The notes under the pieces were generated by a model. That model saw only the letters and a list, made by a program, of their open reading frames with translations, made no database searches and had not been told where the DNA came from. 64,000 bases of DNA, taken from contig NZ_CP027218.1 in the NCBI RefSeq assembly GCF_004124275.1, forward strand, positions 3,723,501 through 3,787,500, read 5' to 3'. The position numbers were made by a program, and so were the translations under genes. How positions within the stretch are numbered: the stretch's first letter is position 1; every line of letters starts with the position of its first letter. The DNA is from Pseudomonas sp. DTU12.3 (GTDB lineage: Bacteria > Pseudomonadota > Gammaproteobacteria > Pseudomonadales > Pseudomonadaceae). Below are positions 7,875 through 17,255 of this stretch, one piece after another.

Positions 7875-8435
7875 ATGCACACGCTCATCAAACGCATTGC
7901 CCTTACCTGCCTCACAGTGCTGAGCCTTGGCGCTGGACTCGGTTTCGCCGCCGACACCGTCATGGTTGGTGGCGCCGCCATGTATCCGACGAAAACCATC
8001 GTCGAAAACGCAGTCAACTCCAAAGATCACACCACGCTCGTTGCCGCAGTCAAAGCTGCCGGACTGGTTGATACGCTCAACAGTAAAGGCCCCTTTACCG
8101 TCTTCGCCCCCACCAATGAAGCCTTTGCCAAACTGCCCGCCGGGACTGTCGATACGCTGGTCAAACCGGAACACAAAGCAGACTTGACGAAGATCCTGAC
8201 CTACCACGTCGTCGCCGGCACCCACACCGCCAAGCAGTTGATGGATGACGCGAAAATGCACAGCGGCAAAGTGATGCTGAAAACCGTTCAGGGCGAACCG
8301 CTGACGGTCATGTTGCACGACGGCAAACTGTGGCTGGTGGATGCAAAAGGTGGCAAGGCTGCAATCACTATCGCAGACGTCATGCAATCCAACGGTGTGA
8401 TTCATGTCATCGATACGGTGCTGATGCCGAATTGA
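7875..8435 (+). CDS. Secreted fasciclin (FAS1) domain protein
   Basis: A 186-aa protein with an AGGAG site 7 nt before the ATG. A signal peptide (to about residue 25, ending GLGFAAD) is followed by a single FAS1 domain: HTTLVAAVKAAGLVDTL, GPFTVFAPTNEAFAKLP, LTYHVVAGTH and the C-terminal GVIHVIDTVLMPN. Bacterial FAS1 proteins are extracytoplasmic and are linked to adhesion or stress; the exact role here is unknown. It stands alone between divergent and convergent neighbours. Confidence 0.9.
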   Translation: MHTLIKRIALTCLTVLSLGAGLGFAADTVMVGGAAMYPTKTIVENAVNSKDHTTLVAAVKAAGLVDTLNSKGPFTVFAPTNEAFAKLPAGTVDTLVKPEHKADLTKILTYHVVAGTHTAKQLMDDAKMHSGKVMLKTVQGEPLTVMLHDGKLWLVDAKGGKAAITIADVMQSNGVIHVIDTVLMPN

Positions 8436-8580
8436 TTTCTAACGGCTTGGGCGGGCGTTCTTCAGAGCGTTCGCCATGCTTGGAAGTGGCTCAGCAAACG
8501 CGATATAGATTTGAATGACATCCGCGCTCAAACCACTGTCGGAAGTCGCCAGGGCGCAAAGCCCTGGCAGGCAGCAGAGA

Positions 8581-8826
8581 CTACTTTTTCTTTTTCGCAG
8601 GCTTTTCTGCCTTGTCTGATTTCTTGGCTTTTTCGGGTTTGCTGTCAGCTTTCTTGGCGGATTTCTTCGGTTCAGGGTCTTTTTTCTTGTCTTTCTTGTC
8701 CTTGTCAGAGGATTTCGAAAGCGCCGAGGCCGCCGCAGCTTTCTTCGTCGGTGATGCCTTTTTGTCTTTCAACTCTTTGCTGGCTTTGGAAGCTTCACCT
8801 TTGCTTTTCTTCTCGTCTTTAGCCAC
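8581..8826 (-). CDS. Small lysine/alanine-rich histone H1-like protein
   Basis: The GTG at 8826 is favoured because GAGAGGTGAT lies just upstream; the upstream ATG at 8847 lacks a site. The 81-aa product is about 40% lysine with Ala, Ser, Asp and Glu and ends PAKKKK. It contains repeated KKAxxKP-like tracts resembling the tails of AlgP/H1-like bacterial proteins, so nucleic-acid or polyanion binding is plausible. Low complexity makes family assignment unsafe. Confidence 0.7.
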   Translation of the reverse strand: MAKDEKKSKGEASKASKELKDKKASPTKKAAAASALSKSSDKDKKDKKKDPEPKKSAKKADSKPEKAKKSDKAEKPAKKKK

Positions 8827-8956
8827 GTTGATCACCTCTCGGAGCATGCCGGTATTGGCACATCGCCTGTGGGAATACCCATAGGCTAATCATTAGGCGA
8901 GCGTGTCCAAGAGCGGTTCAAATTCTTTTGCTGCTACACAAGGACTTAACACTCGA

Positions 8957-9325
8957 TTAGTTCTGACGAGTGGACATGCCCTTCAGTCGCTTCCCCCAAT
9001 CGCCGCCATGAATGTTTTGACACTCTTGCTCCGAGTCGAAGCGGACATTGCGATCGGTAAGCTTCAGCTCGATACCGGCCTCACTCAACGCTACAGCCGT
9101 CAGTTCGAAGATGCGCACTTTCGCCTCAACCTGAGCGAGCTTTCTATCCGCGAGGGTTTCGAACACCCAGATCACGCTCAGGGTTTCAGCCAGTGCGCTC
9201 AGGTCAGCCGTGTGGGTGAGCCAGGTGAAGCCTTTGATTTCAGTTTTCGCTGTTTCGCACGCGTCGGTCAGCGTGGTGATCAGCCGGCGCTCCATGCGCG
9301 CCAGTTCACGTTTGCCTGCAGGCAT
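8957..9325 (-). CDS. Conserved hypothetical protein
   Basis: A 122-aa mostly helical protein (ELARMERRLITTLTDACETAK, then FEALADRKLA-like and EIGIELKLTDRNVRF-like segments) ending KGMSTRQN. No signal peptide or catalytic motif is visible. It lies 130 bp downstream of the histone-like gene's start on the same strand. No known function is recognised. Confidence 0.65.
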   Translation of the reverse strand: MPAGKRELARMERRLITTLTDACETAKTEIKGFTWLTHTADLSALAETLSVIWVFETLADRKLAQVEAKVRIFELTAVALSEAGIELKLTDRNVRFDSEQECQNIHGGDWGKRLKGMSTRQN

Positions 9326-9510
9326 TGCAAGTTCCTTGGAAGATCATCAGGGGGAAGCGGCATCTCAGGCTTTTTGAACCCGGTCGCGGATTGCCTCGGC
9401 AACGTGCGCGTCTGTTTAGTGGGGGCAGTATACCGGCGGTGTCCCTCATCAAGGTCAATGTTCACTGGCTGACCGCTGCCATGCAGACCAACCCTGCTAA
9501 TCTCTCCCCC

Positions 9511-9969
9511 ATGAAAATAGCCATCATCTCCGACACCCACGGCCTCCTCCGCCCCGAGGCCCTGACCGCCGTTCAAGGCGTCGACCTGATCATCCACGCC
9601 GGCGACATCGGTGCCGCCGAAATCCTCGCGCAACTGGCCGAAGTCGCGCCGGTACAGGCAGTGCGAGGCAACAACGATCTAAATCTCCCTTGGGCCGCCG
9701 ACCTCCCGGACCACCTCACCCTCGACCTCAATGGCTGGCCAGCCCTGCTGACCCACGACATCGCCGACGTCGCCGCCCTCCTCGACAGCTCCATCAAACT
9801 GATCATCACCGGCCATTCCCACAAGCCCTTGATCGAATGGCGCGGCGATCGGCTCTACATAAACCCTGGCAGCGCCGGGCGTCGGCGTTTCAAACTTCCG
9901 GTTACTCTCGCCCTGTTAGACGTGGGCGTTGATACTCTGGAGCCGCAGCTCATCCAGCTTCTGCCCTGA
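9511..9969 (+). CDS. YfcE/MJ0936-type metallophosphoesterase
   Basis: A 152-aa protein starting MKIAIISDTHG. The calcineurin-like metal motifs appear in order: SDTHG (D8, H10), IIHAGDIG (D33), VRGNND (N56/D57), LLTHDI and TGHSHKP, with NPGSAGRRR near the end. This is the short bacterial phosphodiesterase family. Start choice: the ATG at 9511 fits the family's usual N-terminus; a second in-frame ATG at 9481 would add 10 residues, and neither has a strong Shine-Dalgarno. Confidence 0.9.
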   Translation: MKIAIISDTHGLLRPEALTAVQGVDLIIHAGDIGAAEILAQLAEVAPVQAVRGNNDLNLPWAADLPDHLTLDLNGWPALLTHDIADVAALLDSSIKLIITGHSHKPLIEWRGDRLYINPGSAGRRRFKLPVTLALLDVGVDTLEPQLIQLLP

Positions 9970-10024
9970 AGGTTATCTGGCGCGGGGGCCTGCGGATTTT
10001 TGCCTAAATCTCATGATGACTTTC

Positions 10025-10480
10025 CTACTGTTCCAGCGCCTTCGCCATGATGATCGTGCGCTCCGCATGATGGTATTCATCCCGGACTTTCTTGAAGCCA
10101 AGTGCTGCATAAAAGCCTTCGGCGGTAATGGATGAGGGAACGCGCAGCGAGTCGATACCCGCGCTCGAGGCGACTGCTTGAATCTGCTCCATCAAGTGTC
10201 TTCCAACACCCAGCCCTTGATGGCGTGGGTCGACGAACACGCTGCGAACCACGTCGTGATCAAGGCTCGCGGTTGCCACGATGTGATCGTCGACCGTGGT
10301 TACGAGTACCTGACGCCGGGCCAGCAAATCCAGAACCGCCCGTGGCGAAAAACTCTGCTCAACCTGATCAATGATGTCGGATGAGTAGTCCAGCGCGTTG
10401 GACTGGCGAAGGGTATTGATGATGGTCCGGCTGATCGCCGAAGCATCTGCCGGGGTCGCGGTGCGAATCAGGTAATCCAT
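10025..10480 (-). CDS. GNAT family N-acetyltransferase
   Basis: A 151-aa protein; ATG at 10480 with AAGGAGC 8 nt upstream. Acetyl-CoA motif A reads VRSVFVDPRHQGLGVGRHLMEQI with the QGLGVG pyrophosphate loop. The C-terminal FYAALGFKKVRDEYHHAE is the usual β5/α4 end. The substrate cannot be predicted. Convergent with the phosphoesterase gene. Confidence 0.88.
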   Translation of the reverse strand: MDYLIRTATPADASAISRTIINTLRQSNALDYSSDIIDQVEQSFSPRAVLDLLARRQVLVTTVDDHIVATASLDHDVVRSVFVDPRHQGLGVGRHLMEQIQAVASSAGIDSLRVPSSITAEGFYAALGFKKVRDEYHHAERTIIMAKALEQ

Positions 10481-10712
10481 TCTGAAAGCTCCTTGCAATC
10501 ATTGGCTAAACAAGAGCCGCACAGACAAATAGCAGGAATTACGCCTGTTCAGTCTGCGAACGCAACACCGACGCCAAGTCCGGGTTCCAGCTGATATAGA
10601 ACAGTTTGGCAGCATTTTCCGTCGTTGCTCACTCTGCGGTTCCAAAGGGCTGCCTGCGACAACAAAAATCCCGGCACGCTCCTGCGGGCCGGGGTTCAAC
10701 ACCATCAGTGCC

Positions 10713-10831
10713 TTATTTCTTCATCGAAACAATCGTCGCTTTGCCGCCCTCCATCTGGAAAAAAACGTCACGCGGTCGCCTGCCTCAAACCCTGTCAACT
10801 GATCTGCCGACGCAGAAAAGGCCATGGTCAT
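10713..10831 (-). pseudogene. CusF-like copper-binding protein remnant, truncated and frameshifted
   Basis: Starting at an ATG that overlaps the cusA stop (ATGA), the frame reads MTMAFSASADQLTGFEAGDRVTF, the second half of the CusF metallochaperone fold. At a run of seven T residues (59-65 of the 107xx block) the frame shifts; with eight the ending would be FFQMEGGKATIVSMKK and a stop at 10713. The N-terminal half, which carries the first metal-binding His/Met, is also absent. It would bind Cu(I)/Ag(I) in the periplasm if intact. Confidence 0.65.
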
Positions 10832-13800
10832 CGGCGGCGCATCAAGCGATAAGCCGCCGGGATGACGAACAGGGACAGCAACGGCGCCGTGACCATACCG
10901 CCGACCATGGGCGCGGCGATGCGACTCATCACTTCGCTGCCCGTGCCACTGCCCAAAAGAATGGGCAAGAGACCGGCGATGATCACGGCCACCGTCATGG
11001 CCTTGGGGCGAACCCGCTGTACCGCGCCTTCACGAATGGCGGCCACCAGTCCGCGCTCAGAGCTGTCGCCAAGGGCTTCACGTTCGGCCCAGGCATTCTT
11101 CAGGTAGAGCAGCATGATCACGCCGAACTCGGCAGAAACACCGGCCAATGCGATGAAACCGACACCGGTCGCCACCGACAGGTTGTAGCCCAGCCAGTAG
11201 AGAAACCAAGCCCCGCCAGTCAGGGCAAAGGGCAGCGTGGCCATGATCAGCAGCGCTTCATCCAACCGCGAAAAAGTCAGGTAGAGCAGCACGAAAATGA
11301 TCAACAGCGTGGCCGGCACCACCAGTTTGAGTCGCGCGTTGGCGCGTTCGAGAAACTCGAATTGCCCCGAGTAACTCAGGCTCATGCCCGGTTGCAACGT
11401 GACCTGCTCGTTGACGGCCCGGCGCAGATCGGCGACCACCGCCGCAATGTCCCGCCCGCGCACATCGATGTACACCCAGCCGGAAAGCCGGGCATTCTCG
11501 CTTTTGAGCATCGGCGGGCCATCGGTGATGCTGATTTTCGCAACAGTGCCGAGGGTGATCTGGCTGCCTGAGCGGGTGTAAATGGGTAATCGCTCCAGGG
11601 CCGCAGGCGAGTCGCGCCACTCGCGTGGATAACGCACGTTGATCGGGAAACGCGCTAACCCTTCAATGGTTTCACCGACGTTTTCACCGCCTATTGCCCC
11701 GGCCACGATCGATTGCACATCAGCGATGTTCATCCCGTAACGGGCAGCAGCCTTACGGTCGATGTCCACGTCGATATAACGCCCGCCCGTCAGGCGTTCT
11801 GCCAAAGCCGAGCTGACACCGGGCACGTCTTTGGCCACGCGTTCAACTGCCTGGGTGACGGCATCGATGTCCATCAGCCGCGTGCCGGCAACTTTCACAC
11901 CGATCGGACTCTTGATGCCGGTTGCCAACATGTCGATGCGGTTGCGAATCGGCGGAATCCAGATGTTGGTCAGGCCTGGTACACGCACCACACGATCCAG
12001 TTCTTCCACCAGTTTTTCCTCGGTCATGCCCGCTCGCCATTGCTCATGGGGCTTGAACTGAATCGTGGTTTCAAACATTTCCAGGGGAGCCGGGTCGGTG
12101 GCGGTCTCGGCGCGTCCGGCCTTACCGAAAACGTGCTCGACTTCAGGCACGGTCTTGATCAGGCGATCGGTCTGTTGCAGCAATTGTGCAGCCTTCTGCG
12201 TCGACAGTCCCGGTAGCGCCGACGGCATATAGAGCAGATCGCCCTCATCCAGCGGCGGGAGAAACTCGCCGCCCAAACGCGACAGTGGCCACAACGTACT
12301 GACAAACACCAAGAGCGCCACCAGCAGAGTGACTTTGGGCCGATGCAGCACCGCATCGAGGGCGGGTTGGTAGATCCGGATCAGCCAGCGGTTCAACGGG
12401 TTCTGTTGTTCACCCGGAATTTTCCCGCGAATCCAATACCCCATCAGTACCGGCACCAGCGTCACCGAGAGTCCCGCCGCTGCGGCCATGGCGTAGGTTT
12501 TGGTGAACGCCAGCGGGCCGAACAACCGGCCCTCCTGTGCCTCCAGTGTGAACACCGGAATGAATGACAGCGTGATGATCAACAGGCAGAAAAACAGTGC
12601 GGGACCGACCTCCGCCGCCGCGTCGGTCATCACTTGCCAGTGTCGCTGTCCGGTCAGTTCCTGCCCAGGATTGGCCGCGTGCCACGCCTCGATTTTCTTG
12701 TGCGCGTTCTCGATCATCACCACGGCAGCATCGACCATGGCACCGATGGCGATGGCGATCCCGCCCAAAGACATGATGTTGGCGTTGATGCCTTGGTAGC
12801 GCATGACAATGAAAGCAATCAACACGCCCACAGGCAGCGAAATGATTGCCACCAGCGAGGAGCGCAAATGCCAGAGGAAGATCCCGCACACCAGTGCGAC
12901 AACGATGAACTCTTCAAGCAGTTTGTGGCTGAGGTTGTCTACCGCACGGTCGATCAGTTTGCTGCGATCGTAAGTGGTGACGATTTCCACGCCGGCCGGC
13001 AGGCTGTTTTTCAGCTCCTGGAGTTTGCTTTTTACCGCGGCAATGGTCTCGCGGGCATTCTTGCCGCTGCGCAATATCACCACGCCGCCGACGGTCTCGC
13101 CTTCGCCATCGAGTTCACTGATGCCTCGGCGCATTTCCGGCCCCAACTGGATCGTCGCGACATCTCCCAAGGTCACCGGCACGCCGCCTGCACCGAGCTT
13201 GAGCGCGATTGAGCGGAAATCATCGAGCGACCGCAAATAGCCGGAAGCACGCACTATGTACTCGGCCTCAGCCATCTCAAGCACGGCGCCACCGGTTTCC
13301 TGATTGGCTTTGCCGATGGCCTCGCTGACCTCCACCTGAGTGATACCGAGGCTGGCCATTTTCAGCGGATCCAGCTGCACTTGATATTGTTTGACCATGC
13401 CGCCGACGGTCGCCACCTCCGCCACATTGGGCAGGGTCTTCAGTTCGAACTTGAGAAACCAGTCCTGAAGTGCACGCAGTTGCGCCAGATCGTGCCCGCC
13501 CGTGCGGTCCACCAAGGCATACTGGTAGATCCAGCCGACGCCTGTCGCATCCGGCCCCAGAGCCGGTTTTGCACTCGCGGGCAAACGACTTTGTATCTGG
13601 CTCAAGTATTCCAGGACACGTGAGCGCGCCCAGTACAGATCCGTCCCGTCCTCGAACAACACATACACAAAGCTGTCACCGAAGAACGAGTAGCCCCGTA
13701 CGGTTTTCGCACCCGGGACCGAAAGCATCGTGGTGGCCAACGGATAAGTCACCTGGTTCTCGACGATTTGCGGGGCTTGTCCGGCGAAGGGCGTGCGGAT

Positions 13801-13944
13801 GATGACCTGTACGTCAGACAGATCCGGCAACGCATCGATGGGCGTGTTCTGCACCGACCAGATGCCCCAGGCCGTGACGAACAGTGTTGCCAGCAAGACC
13901 AGCAAGCGGTTGGCGACTGACCAGCGAATGAGCGCAGCGATCAT
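10828..13944 (-). CDS. cusA: CusA-type heavy-metal RND efflux pump
   Basis: A 1038-aa inner-membrane transporter of the CzcA/CusA (HME-RND) class. The start at 13944 (MIAALIRWSVANRLLVLLATL) overlaps the cusB stop by ATGA. Family marks include TPIDALPDLSDVQVIIRT, the TM4 phrase GGIAIAIGAMVDAAVVMIENAHKK, and GKAGRAETATDPAPLEMFETTIQFKP, which is closer to CusA than to CzcA. Twelve membrane segments and two large periplasmic loops are evident. It would export Cu(I)/Ag(I) by proton antiport with CusB and CusC. Confidence 0.93.
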   Translation of the reverse strand: MIAALIRWSVANRLLVLLATLFVTAWGIWSVQNTPIDALPDLSDVQVIIRTPFAGQAPQIVENQVTYPLATTMLSVPGAKTVRGYSFFGDSFVYVLFEDGTDLYWARSRVLEYLSQIQSRLPASAKPALGPDATGVGWIYQYALVDRTGGHDLAQLRALQDWFLKFELKTLPNVAEVATVGGMVKQYQVQLDPLKMASLGITQVEVSEAIGKANQETGGAVLEMAEAEYIVRASGYLRSLDDFRSIALKLGAGGVPVTLGDVATIQLGPEMRRGISELDGEGETVGGVVILRSGKNARETIAAVKSKLQELKNSLPAGVEIVTTYDRSKLIDRAVDNLSHKLLEEFIVVALVCGIFLWHLRSSLVAIISLPVGVLIAFIVMRYQGINANIMSLGGIAIAIGAMVDAAVVMIENAHKKIEAWHAANPGQELTGQRHWQVMTDAAAEVGPALFFCLLIITLSFIPVFTLEAQEGRLFGPLAFTKTYAMAAAAGLSVTLVPVLMGYWIRGKIPGEQQNPLNRWLIRIYQPALDAVLHRPKVTLLVALLVFVSTLWPLSRLGGEFLPPLDEGDLLYMPSALPGLSTQKAAQLLQQTDRLIKTVPEVEHVFGKAGRAETATDPAPLEMFETTIQFKPHEQWRAGMTEEKLVEELDRVVRVPGLTNIWIPPIRNRIDMLATGIKSPIGVKVAGTRLMDIDAVTQAVERVAKDVPGVSSALAERLTGGRYIDVDIDRKAAARYGMNIADVQSIVAGAIGGENVGETIEGLARFPINVRYPREWRDSPAALERLPIYTRSGSQITLGTVAKISITDGPPMLKSENARLSGWVYIDVRGRDIAAVVADLRRAVNEQVTLQPGMSLSYSGQFEFLERANARLKLVVPATLLIIFVLLYLTFSRLDEALLIMATLPFALTGGAWFLYWLGYNLSVATGVGFIALAGVSAEFGVIMLLYLKNAWAEREALGDSSERGLVAAIREGAVQRVRPKAMTVAVIIAGLLPILLGSGTGSEVMSRIAAPMVGGMVTAPLLSLFVIPAAYRLMRRR

Positions 13945-15188
13945 GGCTGCACTCCCGACTGTTCTTCGTCTGAGCCTGAGACGATGCCTTTGAGGCTGGC
14001 CTCCGAGTCGAGCAGGAATTGCCCCGACGTCACCACTTTCTGGCCCTCCTCCAGACCTGCCACGATGGCTGTCCTGCCATCGCTTTCCTGCCCGATTTGC
14101 ACTTGCACGGGGCGATAGCGGCCGGCGTCTTCGGCAAGCATCACCAAGGTTCGCCGGCCAGTGCGGATAACCGCCTCGCTGGGCACCCATAACTGACTTG
14201 GTCCGGTTGTAGGGTGCAAGCGCACTTGCGCGGTCAAACCGGGCCTCAGGCGTTCCTCCGGATTGGGCAGTTCCACGCGTACTTGCAGGGTGCGGCTATC
14301 CGCGTTGGTTTGCGGCAGAATCGCGGAGACTTTGCCGTTGATCTTTATCCCCGCAAAGGCTGGAAATTGCGCCTCGACCGCTTGCCCGACAGAGATTGAC
14401 CCTGCCTCGGATTCCGGCACGGCCACCGCCAGCCAGACAGAGCTCAAACCGTTGACAGTCGCCAGCGTCTCACCCGCAGCCACGGTCATTCCCGTGCGCA
14501 CGTTCAACGCTTGCAGCACACCGGCAATGGGGCTGGTCAGCGTCAGATGAGGTTGGACCTTACCGTTGCGCTCGACCTGAGCAATCAGTGCCGCCGGCAT
14601 GCCTGTAAGCCGTAAACGCTGGCGGGCGGCCGCCAACAATTCGCTATCACCAAAACCTTTGAGGGCAAGGAACTCGGTCTGCGCCGCCGCCCACTCCGGC
14701 ACCAGAATATCCGCCAGCGCCGCGTTGGCCTTGAGCACATCGCCGGGGGCGTGGGCGTAAACGCGCTCGACAAAGCCTGGAGTGCGCGCCTGGATCACTG
14801 CGACATCGCGCTCGTTGAAAGCCAGCACACCGCTCACGTCGAGGCTGGAATCAAACACCCCACGCGTGACCGTCGCGAAGCGCAGGCCGAGATTCTGCGT
14901 CAGCCCCGGATCGATGCTCACCGCTGCGCGGTCGCTGGTTGCGCTGGCGTAACGGGGTACCAGTTGCATGTCCATGAAGGGCGATTTGCCCGGTTTGTCG
15001 AACTTTTGCTGCGGGTACATCGGGTCATACCAGTACAGCGCTTTACCCGCGTCCGGGGCATTGCGGCTTGGTTCGACGACAGCACCCTCGTCGCTGCCGA
15101 GGCGTTGTTGTGCGAACCAATAACCAGCGGTTACACCCAATACCAGCGCAGCGCTCGCCAGCCATACTGCATTCCATGCAAGCTTCAT
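13941..15188 (-). CDS. cusB: CusB-type membrane fusion protein
   Basis: A 415-aa periplasmic adaptor. The N-terminal membrane anchor (NAVWLASAALVLGVTAGYWF) is followed by a heavy-metal-binding domain (YWYDPMYPQQKFDKPGKSPF, MDMQLVPRY), then the barrel-sandwich and hairpin region (GFVERVYAHAPGDVLKANAAL, SPIAGVLQALNVRTGMTVAAG). It links CusA to CusC and hands over metal. It overlaps both flanking genes by 4 bp, so translation is coupled. Confidence 0.93.
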   Translation of the reverse strand: MKLAWNAVWLASAALVLGVTAGYWFAQQRLGSDEGAVVEPSRNAPDAGKALYWYDPMYPQQKFDKPGKSPFMDMQLVPRYASATSDRAAVSIDPGLTQNLGLRFATVTRGVFDSSLDVSGVLAFNERDVAVIQARTPGFVERVYAHAPGDVLKANAALADILVPEWAAAQTEFLALKGFGDSELLAAARQRLRLTGMPAALIAQVERNGKVQPHLTLTSPIAGVLQALNVRTGMTVAAGETLATVNGLSSVWLAVAVPESEAGSISVGQAVEAQFPAFAGIKINGKVSAILPQTNADSRTLQVRVELPNPEERLRPGLTAQVRLHPTTGPSQLWVPSEAVIRTGRRTLVMLAEDAGRYRPVQVQIGQESDGRTAIVAGLEEGQKVVTSGQFLLDSEASLKGIVSGSDEEQSGVQP

Positions 15189-16441
15189 TGGCTCGGCTCC
15201 CCGTAGGCAAAGTAGAGTCGCGCACGGGTCAGCGCTTGCTGCTCTTCCACGTCGACCTGTTTCAGTCGGGCTTCGATGAGTTCACGCCGGGCCACGACAA
15301 GCGTATTCACATCGCCTTTACCGGCGCGGTAGCTGGCCATGCTCAGTGCGACTTTTTCCCTGGCCAGCGGCACCAGACTTTGTGCATTGCGCTGGACTGC
15401 CCGGTTCAGGCGCTCGTAGTCAGCCAACTGACTTTCCAGTTGCTCGGTATGCTCGCGTGACAGGGCTTCGCGCTCGGCCTCCAGCTGGCTGAGTTGCGCT
15501 TGCCGGGCGGCGATTTTTGGGTTTTGGCGGGAGTCCGGAAACAGTGGCAGGTCCCAGGAAAACTGCACGCTGAGCATGTCGCCGAACTGACGGTCACGGT
15601 GCTGATAGTCCAGCTCCCAACTCCAGTCGGATTTTTTCTCGGCCTCGGCCTCCCGAATCCTGGCTTGTGCCTCCTCGCTCATCGGCCCATACGCTGCCAG
15701 CTCGGGGTGGTGTTGTGCTTGATGGGACAGCTTGGCAGGATCGACCGGCCATTGTGGCAAGCTGCCCACGGGCTGTTGATTGGCAGCGGCACCGATCCAG
15801 CGTTTCAACGCCGCGCGCGCTTGCGTGCGCTGGCGAATCAAATCGTCCTGCTGCTCTGCCAGTTGCGCCGCTTCCTGCCGGGGAGTCACAGCATCGGCCG
15901 GTTGCGCGCGACCACCCGCAATCTGCGCCCGGACGGTATCGGCCAGCAGGCGGTTTTCCGCGTAGAAATCCTGAAACAGCGCGTCTTTGCGCTCGACCGA
16001 ATAGCTGCTGATCCACGCTAGCGCCGTGGATTGGCGCACGTTCAAGCGTTCGACCCGGCGCTCGGCGGTAGCGCGATCAACGGCGGCGCTGGCCACCTCG
16101 ATGCGCGCCTTGCGCTTGTCACTGTTGGGCATTTCCTGCCGGACGCCGACCATCTGCATGGTCATGAAGTCGTCGTTGACGCTCCAGCGATCCGGACCGC
16201 CAATAGGATAGTTCTGCAAACCTGCGAGCAACTTCGGGTCAGGTAATTCACCCGCTGGAATAGCCGCACTGCTGGTGGCCTGAATTTTTGCATCCTGTGC
16301 GGCCAGCGACGGCGCATTGTTTTCGGCCAGCCGTAATGCTTCGTCGAGGGTCAGCGTGGCGGCCAGGCTCGGCAAAGCCAGCATGCTCGCCGCGAGGCCG
16401 GCCACGAGGGACCAACCTGTGCAAAAGCACTTGGAGTTCAT
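15185..16441 (-). CDS. cusC: CusC/TolC-family outer-membrane efflux protein
   Basis: A 418-aa protein with AGGAATCG before the ATG and a signal peptide (LVAGLAASMLALPSLA). The body has the two OEP repeats with long helices: LTLDEALRLAENNAPSLAA at the start and PLAREKVALSMASYRAGKGD near the end. It forms the outer-membrane channel of the efflux system. The gene ends in ATGA shared with the start of cusB. Confidence 0.9.
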   Translation of the reverse strand: MNSKCFCTGWSLVAGLAASMLALPSLAATLTLDEALRLAENNAPSLAAQDAKIQATSSAAIPAGELPDPKLLAGLQNYPIGGPDRWSVNDDFMTMQMVGVRQEMPNSDKRKARIEVASAAVDRATAERRVERLNVRQSTALAWISSYSVERKDALFQDFYAENRLLADTVRAQIAGGRAQPADAVTPRQEAAQLAEQQDDLIRQRTQARAALKRWIGAAANQQPVGSLPQWPVDPAKLSHQAQHHPELAAYGPMSEEAQARIREAEAEKKSDWSWELDYQHRDRQFGDMLSVQFSWDLPLFPDSRQNPKIAARQAQLSQLEAEREALSREHTEQLESQLADYERLNRAVQRNAQSLVPLAREKVALSMASYRAGKGDVNTLVVARRELIEARLKQVDVEEQQALTRARLYFAYGEPSQ

Positions 16442-16541
16442 GTCTACGATTCCTGTGATGATCCACTGCGCGCGTCAAAAGACCTGCGCACAGCTATGCC
16501 ATCCCGCTAAAACGGGATGAGGCTCAATGGCGATACAGGAA

Positions 16542-16883
16542 TCAGGCGCGCGGCGGTCGCCATACCCCGGACAGGGTTGGCACAGGAACGGAGTCGCTGG
16601 AAAAAGACAGTTCTACGGGGCTGAACAAGGTTACTGCTGGCTTGCTGATCGAGACTTGCAACATGCCACCGGTCTTGCATTCCTGACCAGGCTTGCAGGG
16701 TTTGCCATGTTCCATCGGGGCTTGCATGTCGTTGCAACAGTCCATGCCCATATCGTCCATCATCGCCATGCCCAGCGTCTTCATCGGGCACGGTTCTGTC
16801 GGTGCCTGAACGCCCGCCATCCCGCTGAGGGGAAGCGCCAGGCTGAGCACGAAGATGAGGAACAACCGCAGATAGCGTTTCAT
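16542..16883 (-). CDS. Small Cys/Met-rich periplasmic protein of the copper operon
   Basis: A 113-aa protein with a signal peptide (LFLIFVLSLALPLSGMAG). The mature part is packed with potential copper ligands: CPMKTLGMAMMDDMGMDCC, then DMQAPMEHGKPC and PGQEC. It is 100 bp upstream of cusC on the same strand and is probably the first gene of the operon. A periplasmic Cu buffer or chaperone is inferred. The family is seen in Pseudomonas copper loci but has no settled name. Confidence 0.75.
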   Translation of the reverse strand: MKRYLRLFLIFVLSLALPLSGMAGVQAPTEPCPMKTLGMAMMDDMGMDCCNDMQAPMEHGKPCKPGQECKTGGMLQVSISKPAVTLFSPVELSFSSDSVPVPTLSGVWRPPRA

Positions 16884-16920
16884 GGCGTTGGAGTGTAGCC
16901 GTCGGAATGGGCACTAACAA

Positions 16921-17199
16921 TCAGCTCGCAGCACCGCAAAGCGCTGACTGCGCGCGATATAAACGTTTGAGCATTAAGCCAGCGTTATTGGCCACCGACT
17001 CACTGTCCCGATCCTGCTGGCAAAAGCGATGAGCGCGAAAGTGTTCACGACAGTGCGCGCAGCCAACGTTGAGTTCGCCAGAAGCATGGGTGCCGACGTC
17101 TGAAGGTATATTTTGTTCGAAGAGCCGACTGTCCATCATGTTGAAGGGCCGGCTTTTGCTGATCCAGTGAATACCGGCGCTGAAACTTTTCCGCCCCAT
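16921..17199 (-). CDS. Possible small CxxC protein
   Basis: An open frame of 92 codons from the ATG at 17199, or 72 from the ATG pair at 17139. Neither start has a strong ribosome site. It contains VGCAHCREHFRAHRFCQQD, a plausible metal-binding CxxC...H...C cluster, and a helical end (LMLKRLYRAQSALC). It lies between the divergent MscS promoter and the copper operon. It may be a real metal-related small gene or chance. Confidence 0.35.
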   Translation of the reverse strand: MGRKSFSAGIHWISKSRPFNMMDSRLFEQNIPSDVGTHASGELNVGCAHCREHFRAHRFCQQDRDSESVANNAGLMLKRLYRAQSALCGAAS

Positions 17200-17255
17200 C
17201 CGGCCTGATCACCTAACCTCATAGACTGTGTGTCCATCGAGAGTCGGCCCGTCCC

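Noticed and set aside
10618..10700. Possible small terminator or repeat near 10670-10695 (CCCGGCACG...GGCCGGG)
   Set aside because: The stem is short and interrupted, and no T-run follows.
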